Translations under genes and position numbers: made by a program
Assembly: GCA_927443375.1 (NCBI GenBank)
Contig: CAKMKL010000161.1
Location: 1-53,081, forward strand
Reading direction: 5' to 3'
Length of the DNA stretch: 53,081 nucleotides
Source of the DNA: an uncultured Paenibacillus sp.
GTDB taxonomy: Bacteria > Bacillota > Bacilli > Paenibacillales > Paenibacillaceae
Notes under the pieces: model-generated
The model's database searches: none
The model's input: the letters and a program-made list of their open reading frames with translations, nothing else
What the model was told of the DNA's origin: nothing
Shown here: positions 41,969 to 50,574 of the stretch, one piece after another
Layout of the letters: the number at the start of each line of letters is the position of its first letter
Position numbering within the stretch: position 1 is the first letter of the stretch

Positions 41969-44095
41969 CTATTTTAACTCAATGTAATACAGATTCGCAG
42001 TACTGTCCTTCGCAATGGTATGTGCACCCGCCGCAAGAGAAACCGTGGCAATACGGTTGGTGATGGGATAGCTTGTTCCGTCCACTTTTATCTGGGTTCC
42101 TTCGGCGTTAAACACTAATGTCAGGGTAGAAGCTTTCGTTGCAGTGAACGCGATGCTGGTTGAGCTCTCGATTTTCAGACATTGGGTTAGAGTCAGACCA
42201 TTATAGACGACCGTCCCCTTGCTGGTGGAGAGATTGCCTTGAATATTGAAGAAGTTGCTTGTTGTCCCCGACGTGGTGAAGTTGTGGACATAAGCTCCAG
42301 TGGCTGGAGTTGCTGTCGGTGCAGGCGTTGCGGCTGGTGTTGGAGTTGCTGTTGGTGCAGGCGTTGCAGTAGCTGTTGCAGTTGGAGTCGGTGTCGGGCT
42401 CGTTGGATTAGAGTTACCGCCTACCGATACAAGCCCGGTGGTGTAGCTTCTGATTGCGGACATCAGCGCAGTATTGAGCGCATAAGAGGCATCATCTACG
42501 GAATCATTGAAAGTCCAGGTGAAGTCTCCGCTGTCCAGGCGGCCGGCTTTTGCCGTAACAATCTGCTCTACTGCGCTTACGCTGTCAACGGCAGATGCAC
42601 TTACTCCCGTGTTAACTGTTGTATCGAAGTTGTTATAAGCGGTTCCGCCCGTTAATGCCTTGTATGAGCCCGGAACGGTTTCATTTCTCCCCGATGCCAG
42701 ATACGCATCAAAAGAAGTTGCGTTAGCCGGAGCTGTTCCGGTATTAGAGTTGGCATAAATCAGACTGGCTGCATCCGCAACAAGATTGTTGTAGGCTTTG
42801 ATCATCCCGCCATTTTCGCCTGAGAAGGTGCCCTCTTCTCCCAGAGCATCCGTGCCTTGCAGGGAAATCATCATTGGATATTTGGTATGTCTAAAATAGT
42901 TGGATTCGACAAAGGCGGAACCTCCGCTGGTAACACCAACGCCATATTTTGAGATGCCATCATAGAAGTTATTATAGATATGAACAGAGGCCACCCGGAT
43001 ACGCGGATGACGGGAGTCCGAATGATCGAACCAGTTATGATGGAAGGTAGCGAAGAATTCCGCCGGCTCGGTCAGCCCGACCAGCGAAGATTTTCCCGAA
43101 TCCCAGTAGTGGTTGTAAGAGATCGTGATGTACGACGAACCGTTCTTAAGGTCTGTGGAACCGTCACCCTTCGCCTGATCCGCATCCCCGCCTGCAGATC
43201 CGTAAAAAATATCATTGTTATGCACCCACACATTCGCATTCCCCGTATCCATCGACACGCCATCGTCCGGGAATAACATCAGCCCCAGGTTTCTTACTTC
43301 CACATTGCCGACATATCTCAGGAGCAGCCCCCAGCCATAGGCGTAAGCGTCCTCCCCGATCCCTTCAATTGTAATATTCATTTCTGAATAATTACTTTTA
43401 CCTTTGACCTGAAGATACCCGCTGCTGTTGAGCTGTCCGCTCAGATCTGAGGCCGTAACTTTGCCAATAATCCGGATGGCGAGCGGGGTGGTGTCGTAAC
43501 CTTTTTGTCTTAGTGTCAAAATCCCGCCCAGACCCACGCCGGTTTGTACGGCACCCGAGCTGCTGATTTTTACAGGAAGTGTTACGGTCTGTGCATTCTG
43601 GGAGGTGATATACAGAACTTGAGCGCCGCTTTTCAAGGTTCCATTCGCATTATATGCGCCAGAGCCTGTGCCAAATGGAGAGTTTGCCGAAAAAGCAAAT
43701 CCAGACCGGTCAAATGACGCTACAGATAACGTATCGGATACAGCACTTGTCGTCCCTCCCCCTGTCAACGTTGCCTCGACCTTCAGCACATAACTTCCGG
43801 CTGCCAGCCCCACTGCATCAGCTCTCCAATAGGAAGCGTATTTGCGGATCAATTCATTATGGATCTGCTGATACTGCGAGTCCGCTGCATTCGCCGGTTT
43901 AACATATACATTGTATCCTGCGGCATTACTAACCGGTGACCATTCTACATATGCGGTTTCATTCCACCCTCCACTGCCGGTGATCGTAAGGCCCGCAGCA
44001 TGTGCCACCGTATTCCCCCATCCGCCTGCTATTAAAGTTAGTGTCATCGAAAATAACAGCAGAATACCGGTTGCCTTTGCCGTCCACTTCTTCAT
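41969..44095 (-). CDS. Secreted pectate lyase (PL1) with Thr/Pro linker and C-terminal module
   Basis: This is a secreted beta-helix lyase of about 708 residues that cleaves polygalacturonate. A signal peptide (ILLLFSMTLTLIAGGWGNTV, 20 residues shown) is followed by a fibronectin-like domain (about 40-135) and a PL1 catalytic domain (about 140-500). Calcium-binding acids lie in KGDGSTDLKNG, and the catalytic arginine region is SRHPRIRVASVHIYNN. A long TPTPTATATATPAP-type linker (about 570-605) leads to an ~100-residue C-terminal beta module (NFFNIQGNLSTSKGTVVYNG) that may bind pectin. The track's TTG start at 44110 is the ribosome binding site itself (GGGAGGAA); ATG 44095 is chosen. It is divergent from nothing; the AraC gene lies upstream on the same strand. 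Confidence 0.92.
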   Translation of the reverse strand: MKKWTAKATGILLLFSMTLTLIAGGWGNTVAHAAGLTITGSGGWNETAYVEWSPVSNAAGYNVYVKPANAADSQYQQIHNELIRKYASYWRADAVGLAAGSYVLKVEATLTGGGTTSAVSDTLSVASFDRSGFAFSANSPFGTGSGAYNANGTLKSGAQVLYITSQNAQTVTLPVKISSSGAVQTGVGLGGILTLRQKGYDTTPLAIRIIGKVTASDLSGQLNSSGYLQVKGKSNYSEMNITIEGIGEDAYAYGWGLLLRYVGNVEVRNLGLMLFPDDGVSMDTGNANVWVHNNDIFYGSAGGDADQAKGDGSTDLKNGSSYITISYNHYWDSGKSSLVGLTEPAEFFATFHHNWFDHSDSRHPRIRVASVHIYNNFYDGISKYGVGVTSGGSAFVESNYFRHTKYPMMISLQGTDALGEEGTFSGENGGMIKAYNNLVADAASLIYANSNTGTAPANATSFDAYLASGRNETVPGSYKALTGGTAYNNFDTTVNTGVSASAVDSVSAVEQIVTAKAGRLDSGDFTWTFNDSVDDASYALNTALMSAIRSYTTGLVSVGGNSNPTSPTPTPTATATATPAPTATPTPAATPAPTATPATGAYVHNFTTSGTTSNFFNIQGNLSTSKGTVVYNGLTLTQCLKIESSTSIAFTATKASTLTLVFNAEGTQIKVDGTSYPITNRIATVSLAAGAHTIAKDSTANLYYIELK

Positions 44096-44453
44096 TTCAT
44101 TTCCTCCCAATTGTTAATAGATGCAGATACACCTCTGTAACCGTTTGCAAAAGTCTGTGAGCTTCCTCTTGTCACCTCCCCATTTATCCGCTGATCCAGG
44201 CATCCCGAGCATATCAGACTTCAAAACGGTTCCTAAACAATCATTTACTCATATCGGAGCGCTTTATGCGGAATTCTGGGATAATGATTATATGACAGGA
44301 GAATGGTACTCTCCGGTGCGCTTTGCCGGGCTATACGGGCGGACTTGGGCGGGTGCCCACAGCAAAAAGACACCGGTTAAGGTGTCTTTTGCTTTACTTC
44401 ATATGGAGCAGCTTACACTTTTAAAAACCCTGTCTCTTACAAGGGGGATTAAA
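44096..44453. other. Intergenic region upstream of the pectate lyase gene
   Basis: About 360 bases. It holds a bidirectional terminator (44361-44389) and should hold the pectate lyase promoter, which was not placed with confidence. A stretch near 44250-44360 has coding-like composition (GALYAEFWDNDYMTGEWYS) but no start or family. Confidence 0.5.
44361..44391. terminator. Hairpin terminator downstream of the AraC gene
   Basis: AAAAGACACC pairs with GGTGTCTTTT around a six-base loop, and AGC/GCT extend the stem. T runs on both strands suit the minus-strand AraC gene. Confidence 0.85.
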
Positions 44454-45419
44454 CTATTCACTTGAAGCATACATCCAGCAATGTTGTTTCCGGTAGTTGG
44501 AGGGGGAGAGCGCGGTATGCTTTTTAAATATTCTCCAAAAATGCGTAGTGTTGTGGAAGCCGGTCCTCTCCATAATCTCCGCAACCGGAAGCAAGGTGTC
44601 TCTCAATAAAGTGGCGGCTATCTGCACGCGGTACTTGATCAAATAATCGATGACAGACAAATTGGTGAGCTGGGAGAACTGATGATTTAAGGTGGTCCGG
44701 TTCACATGAAACATTCGGCTTAATTCATTCAACGTTATTTTGTTCGAATAGTTTGTATGTAAATAAATCAAAATATCGTTTACCCTATCACAAGGTTCAG
44801 TATCTGCTGATTCTGATAGATTTTCCTCTTGATTAATCAGCTTTGAGAGGAGAATAAGCACTTCCAGTAAAAGCGAGCGGGAGCGGCAGGGCCAATTGAA
44901 GTCACTTTGGGCCACAAGTGTCTGGTTCATCTGCCCCAAGAGCTTAGAGATATGTTGAGCATTTGGAGTATCTATTGTTGAGATGCAGGGATATTCCAGG
45001 CTTCTCGTAATGAATGGCTGAAGCAGATAAAGGTCTTGCTCTTCAGTATCAGAGAAATCACCATGAGGATTGTGGACATTTTCGAAATTGAATTTGCTGT
45101 TCACAACTAATGGATCAAAATAAACGGACTTTATGGATATACCTGAAGATACGTTCAGTTCCACATGTTCATGTTCATTGATACACAGGATCACAGGCGA
45201 AGTAAAAGGCGTTTGCAAGCCTCCGCAGGATAAGATGCCTGACCCCTTCTCAATCAGCACTAGACTCCATCTGCCATAGCCCCGAGTATCTTCTATACAT
45301 GATCCATGTTCAGCAAAGTATAACGGAAGCCGATAGCCAGAATGCACTTCTCTACCGATTGTTACAAAATCCACAGCGTTCACCTCAGTTGTCCATTGTA
45401 AGTCGTTTACCAAATCCAT
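44454..45419 (-). CDS. AraC-family transcriptional regulator
   Basis: This 321-residue regulator has an N-terminal sensor domain that looks cupin-like (GYGRWSLVLIEKGSGILSCGG) and a C-terminal AraC DNA-binding domain (about 215-312). Both HTH motifs are visible (KITLNELSRMFHVNRTTLNH; LPVAEIMERTGFHNTTHFWR). The ribosome binding site is weak. It lies upstream of the secreted pectate lyase gene and divergent from a metallo-hydrolase lipoprotein gene, and may control one of them. A terminator downstream separates it from the lyase gene. Confidence 0.88.
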   Translation of the reverse strand: MDLVNDLQWTTEVNAVDFVTIGREVHSGYRLPLYFAEHGSCIEDTRGYGRWSLVLIEKGSGILSCGGLQTPFTSPVILCINEHEHVELNVSSGISIKSVYFDPLVVNSKFNFENVHNPHGDFSDTEEQDLYLLQPFITRSLEYPCISTIDTPNAQHISKLLGQMNQTLVAQSDFNWPCRSRSLLLEVLILLSKLINQEENLSESADTEPCDRVNDILIYLHTNYSNKITLNELSRMFHVNRTTLNHQFSQLTNLSVIDYLIKYRVQIAATLLRDTLLPVAEIMERTGFHNTTHFWRIFKKHTALSPSNYRKQHCWMYASSE

Positions 45420-45579
45420 TTTATAACACTTTTGGGTTAACGGATAGACCTGTAGAATTTCAGAGTGTATTGCAAAACTTGTTTAAAAGCAAACAGCAAT
45501 TGCAGATACACCATTCTCGCTGCACAGGAGATTAGGTATGATGCCTCTGTAGCATAAATCGTTTGAGGGGAGTCATACT

Positions 45580-46470
45580 ATGAAATTTGAAAGAAGAAGT
45601 ACCGGAGTATTCGCTGTATTACTTTTGATTCTTATCTGCTGTGCTATGTTGGGGGGGTGTTCGAAATCTGACGCAACAGGTGGTACGCCTAATACGGATG
45701 CAGCCGCTGCAAAGGTATCATCTCCTGCACCCGCAAGCAGTGAACCTGGCACGGAAACTGCCGTCACCACCAGCGCACCGTCTTCTAAACCAACACAGAA
45801 TGGTCCCTTGACCATTAAATACGTGGGGAATTCATGCTTTTATTTAACCTTTCCTGATGGAACAACATTCTTGACCGACCCCTACCCGTCCAAATTAAAA
45901 GCATTTTTTGGTCCAGCTCCTGATATGGAGGTGAATGCCTACACAGTGTCCCATTATCATGATGATCATGTTCCGGATTTGAAGCAGCTTAAGGGAGATC
46001 CCCAAAGACTTGTCCCCGCCTTGATGAAAGAACCCATAAAAGTCGGCGAGGTAGAAGTAACCGGGTTTTCTTCCAAACATGTATCGAATTTAGGGGACAA
46101 CGAAATATTCGTATTTCGTTTTGGCGATTTCAAGATCGTACACATGGGGGAGACGGATAAGATAGAATTGCCAGAGGCGCTTGAGGCTGTGAAAGGTGCG
46201 GATGTTGTTTTGACATATGCGGGAGAATACGGCCCGGAAACACTGAAAAACACAGCTATTTTTCAATCGTTATATGATATGGATGTAAAGGTCATCATTC
46301 CACAACATTTCAGTAACAATCCAGAAGCGGTATTCTATGGAGAGCCGACCATTGATCAGATTCTGAAAGAAGTGCCGTCAGGTGTCGAAACGGTCAAGCT
46401 CGATGAACTGGTTGTGACGAAGGATATGAAAAAACAGTTTGTAGAGCTCACCCAAATGAATGCTAAATAA
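45580..46470 (+). CDS. Metallo-beta-lactamase-fold lipoprotein, UlaG-like
   Basis: This 296-residue lipoprotein carries lipobox MLGGC (cysteine near residue 27) and a ~50-residue Ala/Ser/Pro-rich linker. A metallo-beta-lactamase-fold domain of the UlaG type follows (about 78-275). The metal motif is SHYHDDH near residue 127, with further ligands in SSKHVSN and MGETDKI. IIPQHF near the end supplies the last histidine. Most UlaG-like enzymes are cytoplasmic, so surface anchoring is unusual. GAGGGGAG precedes the ATG by about seven bases. It appears monocistronic. Substrate unknown. Confidence 0.85.
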   Translation: MKFERRSTGVFAVLLLILICCAMLGGCSKSDATGGTPNTDAAAAKVSSPAPASSEPGTETAVTTSAPSSKPTQNGPLTIKYVGNSCFYLTFPDGTTFLTDPYPSKLKAFFGPAPDMEVNAYTVSHYHDDHVPDLKQLKGDPQRLVPALMKEPIKVGEVEVTGFSSKHVSNLGDNEIFVFRFGDFKIVHMGETDKIELPEALEAVKGADVVLTYAGEYGPETLKNTAIFQSLYDMDVKVIIPQHFSNNPEAVFYGEPTIDQILKEVPSGVETVKLDELVVTKDMKKQFVELTQMNAK

Positions 46471-46483
46471 TTGATGTGAACTA

Positions 46484-46528
46484 AAAAAAGATGACTTCTG
46501 ATGTATTTGTCAGGGTTGTCTTTTTTTA
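46484..46528 (+). terminator. Terminator of the metallo-hydrolase gene
   Basis: An imperfect hairpin (AAAAAGATGAC ... TTGTCTTTTTTT) begins 14 bases after the stop and ends in seven T. Confidence 0.7.
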
Positions 46529-46602
46529 TAGGCTTCAACGAGTGTAATCACAGTCTTGACGTCACTCCAGTAATAATAATGCCCCATCTCAATAGATTAT
46601 CG

Positions 46603-46615
46603 TATAATTGTTATA
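46603..46615 (+). promoter_or_regulatory. Palindrome over the -10 of the toxin-antitoxin promoter
   Basis: TATAA-TTG-TTATA is a perfect short palindrome that includes a TATAAT -10 box, 33 bases before the antitoxin ATG. It may be the autoregulatory operator of the antitoxin. No good -35 is seen. Confidence 0.45.
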
Positions 46616-46647
46616 ACAGTTGAACAGGACGATAAGGAGGCAAAACC

Positions 46648-46911
46648 ATGGATAGGGTGACTAAAATGGAACGGAAGATTACCAAATTCGGAAATAGTCT
46701 GGGTATAACCATGACGGATGCTTTCAAACAAATTGGCCTGGAGTTAGGCGATACGGTTCAAATCGAGATCCATCCCCATAGTGGAGAGATCGTTATCACA
46801 AAATCCACCAAGTTCACGTTGCCCGCAGGAATCAGTGAGGATTTCATGGATTGTCTGTCGGAGGTTATCAATGAATATGATGAGACCGTCCGTGAGAGCA
46901 GATTGGTGTGA
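46648..46911 (+). CDS. AbrB/MazE-type antitoxin
   Basis: This 87-residue protein has an N-terminal swapped-hairpin AbrB/SpoVT DNA-binding domain (ERKITKFGNSLGITMTDAFK, LELGDTVQIEI). A C-terminal tail (DFMDCLSEVINEYDETV) should bind the toxin. AAGGAGG lies seven bases before the ATG, so 46648 is the likely start although MERK at 46666 is also possible. It overlaps the toxin start by four bases (GTGA). It should repress its own promoter; a TATAATTGTTATA palindrome overlaps the -10. Confidence 0.88.
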   Translation: MDRVTKMERKITKFGNSLGITMTDAFKQIGLELGDTVQIEIHPHSGEIVITKSTKFTLPAGISEDFMDCLSEVINEYDETVRESRLV

Positions 46912-47219
46912 AGAATCCCGGCCTGCTGGAATCCGCCGTTCTTCGCGCCGGGTCATCCGCATTCGGTGATGATGCTTATCCTACTATTTTTGATAAAGCA
47001 GCTGCCCTCTTTGAATCTCTTGGTCAAAATCACCCGTCCCACAATGCCAACAAACGCACAGCATTTACCGCACTTGTAATCTTTTTGCGTTATAATGGTT
47101 TGGGCTTCAAGATGGAGAGCAAGCTAGCGGAAGACTTTACTGTTGATATGGTGAATCATAAATATAGTTTTGACGAGCTCGCAGCAATGATCCAGCAGCA
47201 TTGTGTGGAACGGGTATAG
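46908..47219 (+). CDS. Doc (death-on-curing) family toxin, N-terminally short
   Basis: This 103-residue Fic-fold protein is of the Doc type, members of which phosphorylate elongation factor Tu and halt translation. The active-site loop reads HPSHNANKRTAF near residue 43, compared with HxFxDANKR in P1 Doc: Ser replaces Phe and Asn replaces Asp. The protein starts at NPGLLESAVL, about 25-30 residues later than normal, because the GTG start overlaps the antitoxin stop. Both the missing N-terminus and the loop changes make full toxicity doubtful. The Asn may be usual in the Firmicute subfamily. A terminator follows. Confidence 0.82.
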   Translation: MKNPGLLESAVLRAGSSAFGDDAYPTIFDKAAALFESLGQNHPSHNANKRTAFTALVIFLRYNGLGFKMESKLAEDFTVDMVNHKYSFDELAAMIQQHCVERV

Positions 47220-47240
47220 ATAACTTATTTGATAAATTGA

Positions 47241-47270
47241 AAAAGACACCCTAGAGGTGTCTTTTGCTTT
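47241..47270. terminator. Terminator between toxin and pflA genes
   Basis: AAAAGACACC pairs with GGTGTCTTTT around CTAGA. It is nearly the same sequence as the terminator at 44361 and serves both convergent genes. Confidence 0.88.
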
Positions 47271-47336
47271 ATCCCCTTTAGAACCGGGGCTCGATTCAGT
47301 ACAATCCGCCGCCCAATGAAGGACAGAGAAGCAGTG

Positions 47337-48077
47337 CTAATGTGCACCTAATATCTCCCTCGCCATTCGAATGGTCTCCTCATCGGGTGGCTTGATTTGA
47401 GCAAGAGGATATTTCATACCAAGCTGTTCGTACTTGTACTTTCCCATTTCATGATAAGGCAGGACCTCAACCCGCTCTACATTGCGCAAGGTTTTAATAA
47501 AGCCGGCCAGCTTCCGAAGATCCGCTTCATCATCAGTCAGTCCGGGAACAAGGACATGTCTGATCCAGACGGGGATATTAGTTTCTGAGAGAAAACGGGC
47601 AAAGTCGAGAATATGATCGTTCGGCTTACCGGTTAGATCGAGATGCTTTTGCGGGTCGATCTGCTTCAGGTCAAGCAGAACGAGGTCGGTATGCTGCATC
47701 AACAGCTGCAGCGTCTCAAAGAAATGGCCGCGGCGGCTAAAGCAACCGCCTGAAGAATCGATTGCAGTGTGAACACCGAGTTCTCGTTTTAGAGCCCGGA
47801 AAAGAGTAAGCAGAAAATCAGCCTGCAATAGAGGCTCTCCGCCACTAACCGTTACTCCGCCCCCAGAAAACTGCAGGAAGGGGAGATATCCGCGAATTTC
47901 CTCAACTAATTCCTGAACGGTTACCAGTTGCCCTTTCCCAATCGTCCAGGTATCGGGGTTGTGGCAATATTGGCAGCGCAGTAAGCATCCCTGCATAAAT
48001 ACAACGAACCGGATCCCCGGGCCATCTACCATACCGGAGGTTTCAATGGAATGAATGCGGCCTTCGTACTGCTCCAT
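47337..48077 (-). CDS. pflA: Pyruvate formate-lyase activating enzyme
   Basis: This is a radical SAM enzyme of about 246 residues that puts the glycyl radical on pyruvate formate-lyase. The cluster motif is CLLRCQYCHNPDTW near residue 30, preceded by DGPGIRFVVFMQGC. VSGGEPLLQ follows. The ATG at 48077 has GGGGGAAAC upstream and matches the family start, while the track's earlier start overlaps the pflB gene. It lies directly downstream of pflB, so both belong to one anaerobic operon. Confidence 0.95.
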   Translation of the reverse strand: MEQYEGRIHSIETSGMVDGPGIRFVVFMQGCLLRCQYCHNPDTWTIGKGQLVTVQELVEEIRGYLPFLQFSGGGVTVSGGEPLLQADFLLTLFRALKRELGVHTAIDSSGGCFSRRGHFFETLQLLMQHTDLVLLDLKQIDPQKHLDLTGKPNDHILDFARFLSETNIPVWIRHVLVPGLTDDEADLRKLAGFIKTLRNVERVEVLPYHEMGKYKYEQLGMKYPLAQIKPPDEETIRMAREILGAH

Positions 48078-48090
48078 AGCGTTTCCCCCG

Positions 48091-50319
48091 TCAGATTTTT
48101 TCGTGAAAGGTTCTGTTGATGACATCAAGCTGCTGCTCTCTCGTCAGTTTGATGAAATTAACCGCATAGCCTGACACTCGTATCGTGAGCTGCGGATACT
48201 CCTCTGGATGCTCCATCGCATCAAGCAAGGTTTTGGTGTCAAACACATTAATATTAAGATGATGGCCATCCTTGGCTGTATACCCGTCAAGCAGCGCGGT
48301 CAGATTACGAATCCGATCCTCTTCGTTCTTCCCAAGAGCGCCAGGAATAATCGAGAACGTATTCGATATGCCATCCAAAGCGTACTCATAAGGAATCTTC
48401 GCTACGGAGGCCAATGAAGCTATCGCACCTTTCCGGTCCCTGCCGTGCATCGGGTTCGCTCCCGGGGCAAATGGCTCGCCCTTCTTTCTCCCATCCGGGG
48501 TGTTCCCGGTCAACTTACCATATACCACATTGGATGTGATGGTCAGCACCGACATCGTGGTTCTAGCCTGTCTGTAGGTGGAGTGTTTCTTAAGCTTACG
48601 GTAGAACCGTTTGACGAGATCTACCGCAAGCTCATCCGCTCGGTTATCGTTATTTCCGTAAGCAGGATATTCGCCTTCAATTATATAGTCGACAGCAAGA
48701 CCGTTCTCATCCCGGACTGGACGAACATTTGCATATTTAATGGCACTGAGCGAGTCGGTTACGACCGAAAGGCCCGCAATCCCGGTTGCCATGGTCCGCA
48801 TCGTTTCCTGATCATGAAGCGCCATCTCGATACGCTCATAACAATACTTATCATGCATGTAGTGAATTACATTCAAGGTGTTGATATAGAGTTCCGCAAG
48901 CCATTCCATCACATGATCGAAAGCGGCCATCACTTCGTCAAAGTCCAGCTTGTCCGACAGAATCGGCCGAAATGGCGGGGCTATCTGTACCTTCATCTGC
49001 TCATCCATCCCGCCGTTAATCGCATACAGCAATGCTTTGGCCAGATTCGCCCGGGCGCCGAAATACTGCATCTGCTTACCGATCCGCATGGCGGACACAC
49101 AGCAGGCAATCCCGTAATCATCACCGAAATAAGTCCGCATTAAATCATCATTCTCATATTGAAGAGAGCTGGTCTGAATCGTCATGCGTGCACAATATTC
49201 CTTGAACTTCTGAGGGAGACGGTTGGACCATAGTACGGTCAAATTCGGTTCCGGCGATGGACCAAGCGTCTCGAGCGTATGCAAGAACCGGTAAGTATTC
49301 TTGGTCACTAACGGACGACCATCCAGGCCCATGCCTCCAAGGGACTCGGTGACCCATGTCGGATCGCCGCTGAACAGCGCGTTATATTCCGGTGTCCTTG
49401 CGAACTTTACCATACGCAGCTTCATGACAAAATGATCGACGAGCTCCTGCGCCCCTTGCTCCGTCAGCCTCTGCTGCTTCAGGTCACGCGCTATATAGAT
49501 GTCAAGAAAAGTGGAGGTGCGGCCAAGACTCATTGCAGCCCCGTTCTGCTCCTTAATCGCGGCAAGATACCCGAAATACAGCCATTGAAAAGCTTCCTGC
49601 GCGGTCTCCGCCGGCTTGGTAATATCGAATCCGTAGCTGGCCGCCATCTGCTTCAGCTCTGTAAGGGCACGCAGCTGCTCCGCGATTTCTTCACGTGCCC
49701 GGATGACATCCTCAGTCATCGTGCGTTCGTCGAAGAAGGAGAGCTCCTCCTTTTTGCTTTTGGCTAGAAAATCCGTGCCATATAAGGCAACCCGCCGGTA
49801 ATCGCCGATAATCCGTCCCCGGCCATACGCATCCGGAAGCCCTGTAATAATGCCGGCTTTTCTGGCTAGACTCATGGCAGGTGAATAGCCGTCAAATACG
49901 CCTTGATTATGAGTTTTCCGGTAAGTCGAGAAAATATGCTCGATTTCTGGATCCAGCTCATACCCGTAAGATTCACAAGCATTCTTAGCCATTCGGATCC
50001 CGCCGTAAGGCTGAAGGGCCCGCTTGAACGGCTTCTCCGTTTGCATACCCACGATGGCCTCAAGCTTCTTATTCAAATAGCCGGGGCCATGGGAAATAAT
50101 ACTGGAAACCACCTCAGTATCCATATCCAGAACTCCGCCCTGTTCACGTTCTTGCTTCGCGAGCTCCATGAACTGTTCCCAGAGCTGTTGCGTGGCTTCC
50201 GTGGAACCAGTCAGAAAAGACGCATCTCCTTCATAAGGCTCGTAATTGAGCTGAATAAACTGGCGGACATCAATCTCTTCCTGCCAGCTTCCTGATTTAA
50301 ACTCTTCCCATGCCTGCAT
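48091..50319 (-). CDS. pflB: Pyruvate formate-lyase
   Basis: This is a glycyl radical enzyme of 742 residues that converts pyruvate and CoA to acetyl-CoA and formate in anaerobic growth. The catalytic cysteine pair is in [12 protein letters not shown], and the radical glycine is in [10 protein letters not shown] near residue 718. Substrate-site segments such as [17 protein letters not shown] are present. The ATG has AAAGGAGG about nine bases upstream. It is followed by pflA and divergent from the adhE genes, which would use the acetyl-CoA to make ethanol. Regulation by an oxygen or redox regulator is likely, but no clear Rex or FNR box was found. Confidence 0.97.
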   Translation of the reverse strand: MQAWEEFKSGSWQEEIDVRQFIQLNYEPYEGDASFLTGSTEATQQLWEQFMELAKQEREQGGVLDMDTEVVSSIISHGPGYLNKKLEAIVGMQTEKPFKRALQPYGGIRMAKNACESYGYELDPEIEHIFSTYRKTHNQGVFDGYSPAMSLARKAGIITGLPDAYGRGRIIGDYRRVALYGTDFLAKSKKEELSFFDERTMTEDVIRAREEIAEQLRALTELKQMAASYGFDITKPAETAQEAFQWLYFGYLAAIKEQNGAAMSLGRTSTFLDIYIARDLKQQRLTEQGAQELVDHFVMKLRMVKFARTPEYNALFSGDPTWVTESLGGMGLDGRPLVTKNTYRFLHTLETLGPSPEPNLTVLWSNRLPQKFKEYCARMTIQTSSLQYENDDLMRTYFGDDYGIACCVSAMRIGKQMQYFGARANLAKALLYAINGGMDEQMKVQIAPPFRPILSDKLDFDEVMAAFDHVMEWLAELYINTLNVIHYMHDKYCYERIEMALHDQETMRTMATGIAGLSVVTDSLSAIKYANVRPVRDENGLAVDYIIEGEYPAYGNNDNRADELAVDLVKRFYRKLKKHSTYRQARTTMSVLTITSNVVYGKLTGNTPDGRKKGEPFAPGANPMHGRDRKGAIASLASVAKIPYEYALDGISNTFSIIPGALGKNEEDRIRNLTALLDGYTAKDGHHLNINVFDTKTLLDAMEHPEEYPQLTIRVSGYAVNFIKLTREQQLDVINRTFHEKI

Positions 50320-50408
50320 TGTGATAATTCCTCCTTTATTACTTTGCCATGGGTTTATGGGCTGTGCTTAGTATGATCCTTCTTGACTAATCTAAAGGAG
50401 GTACATCA

Positions 50409-50477
50409 ATGGATACTATGGAGGATATCGCCACTTTTACACATGACCTAAACGGTAGAGACTGGAAACGGGGATAA
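50409..50477 (+). CDS. Possible 22-residue leader ORF upstream of adhE
   Basis: ATG 50409 has a perfect Shine-Dalgarno sequence AAAGGAGG at 50394-50401, seven bases upstream. It opens MDTMEDIATFTHDLNGRDWK and two more codons to TAA at 50475-50477. It lies about 100 bases before the adhE start. It is too short for family assignment and could be a leader peptide, a remnant, or chance. Confidence 0.4.
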   Translation: MDTMEDIATFTHDLNGRDWKRG

Positions 50478-50574
50478 TATCACGAATGCAGGTAAAACTG
50501 TGTTTGTTAAAAAGGCTTGTATTAATTTCGCAACCTGAATCAAGCAGCACGAGTAGATGCCAGGGAGGGGAAAA

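Noticed and set aside
44155-44180. TGTGAGCTTCCTCTTGTCACC as a CRP site upstream of the pectate lyase gene
   Set aside because: The half sites are 11 bases apart, not 6, so it does not match the TGTGA-N6-TCACA pattern.
44121-44465. 114-residue ORF upstream of the pectate lyase gene
   Set aside because: It reads through a hairpin terminator. One inner part looks coding, but no start or family was found.
50320-50574. Rex or FNR operator between pflB and adhE
   Set aside because: Only a single TGTGA half-site was found (near 50320), with no matching second half.
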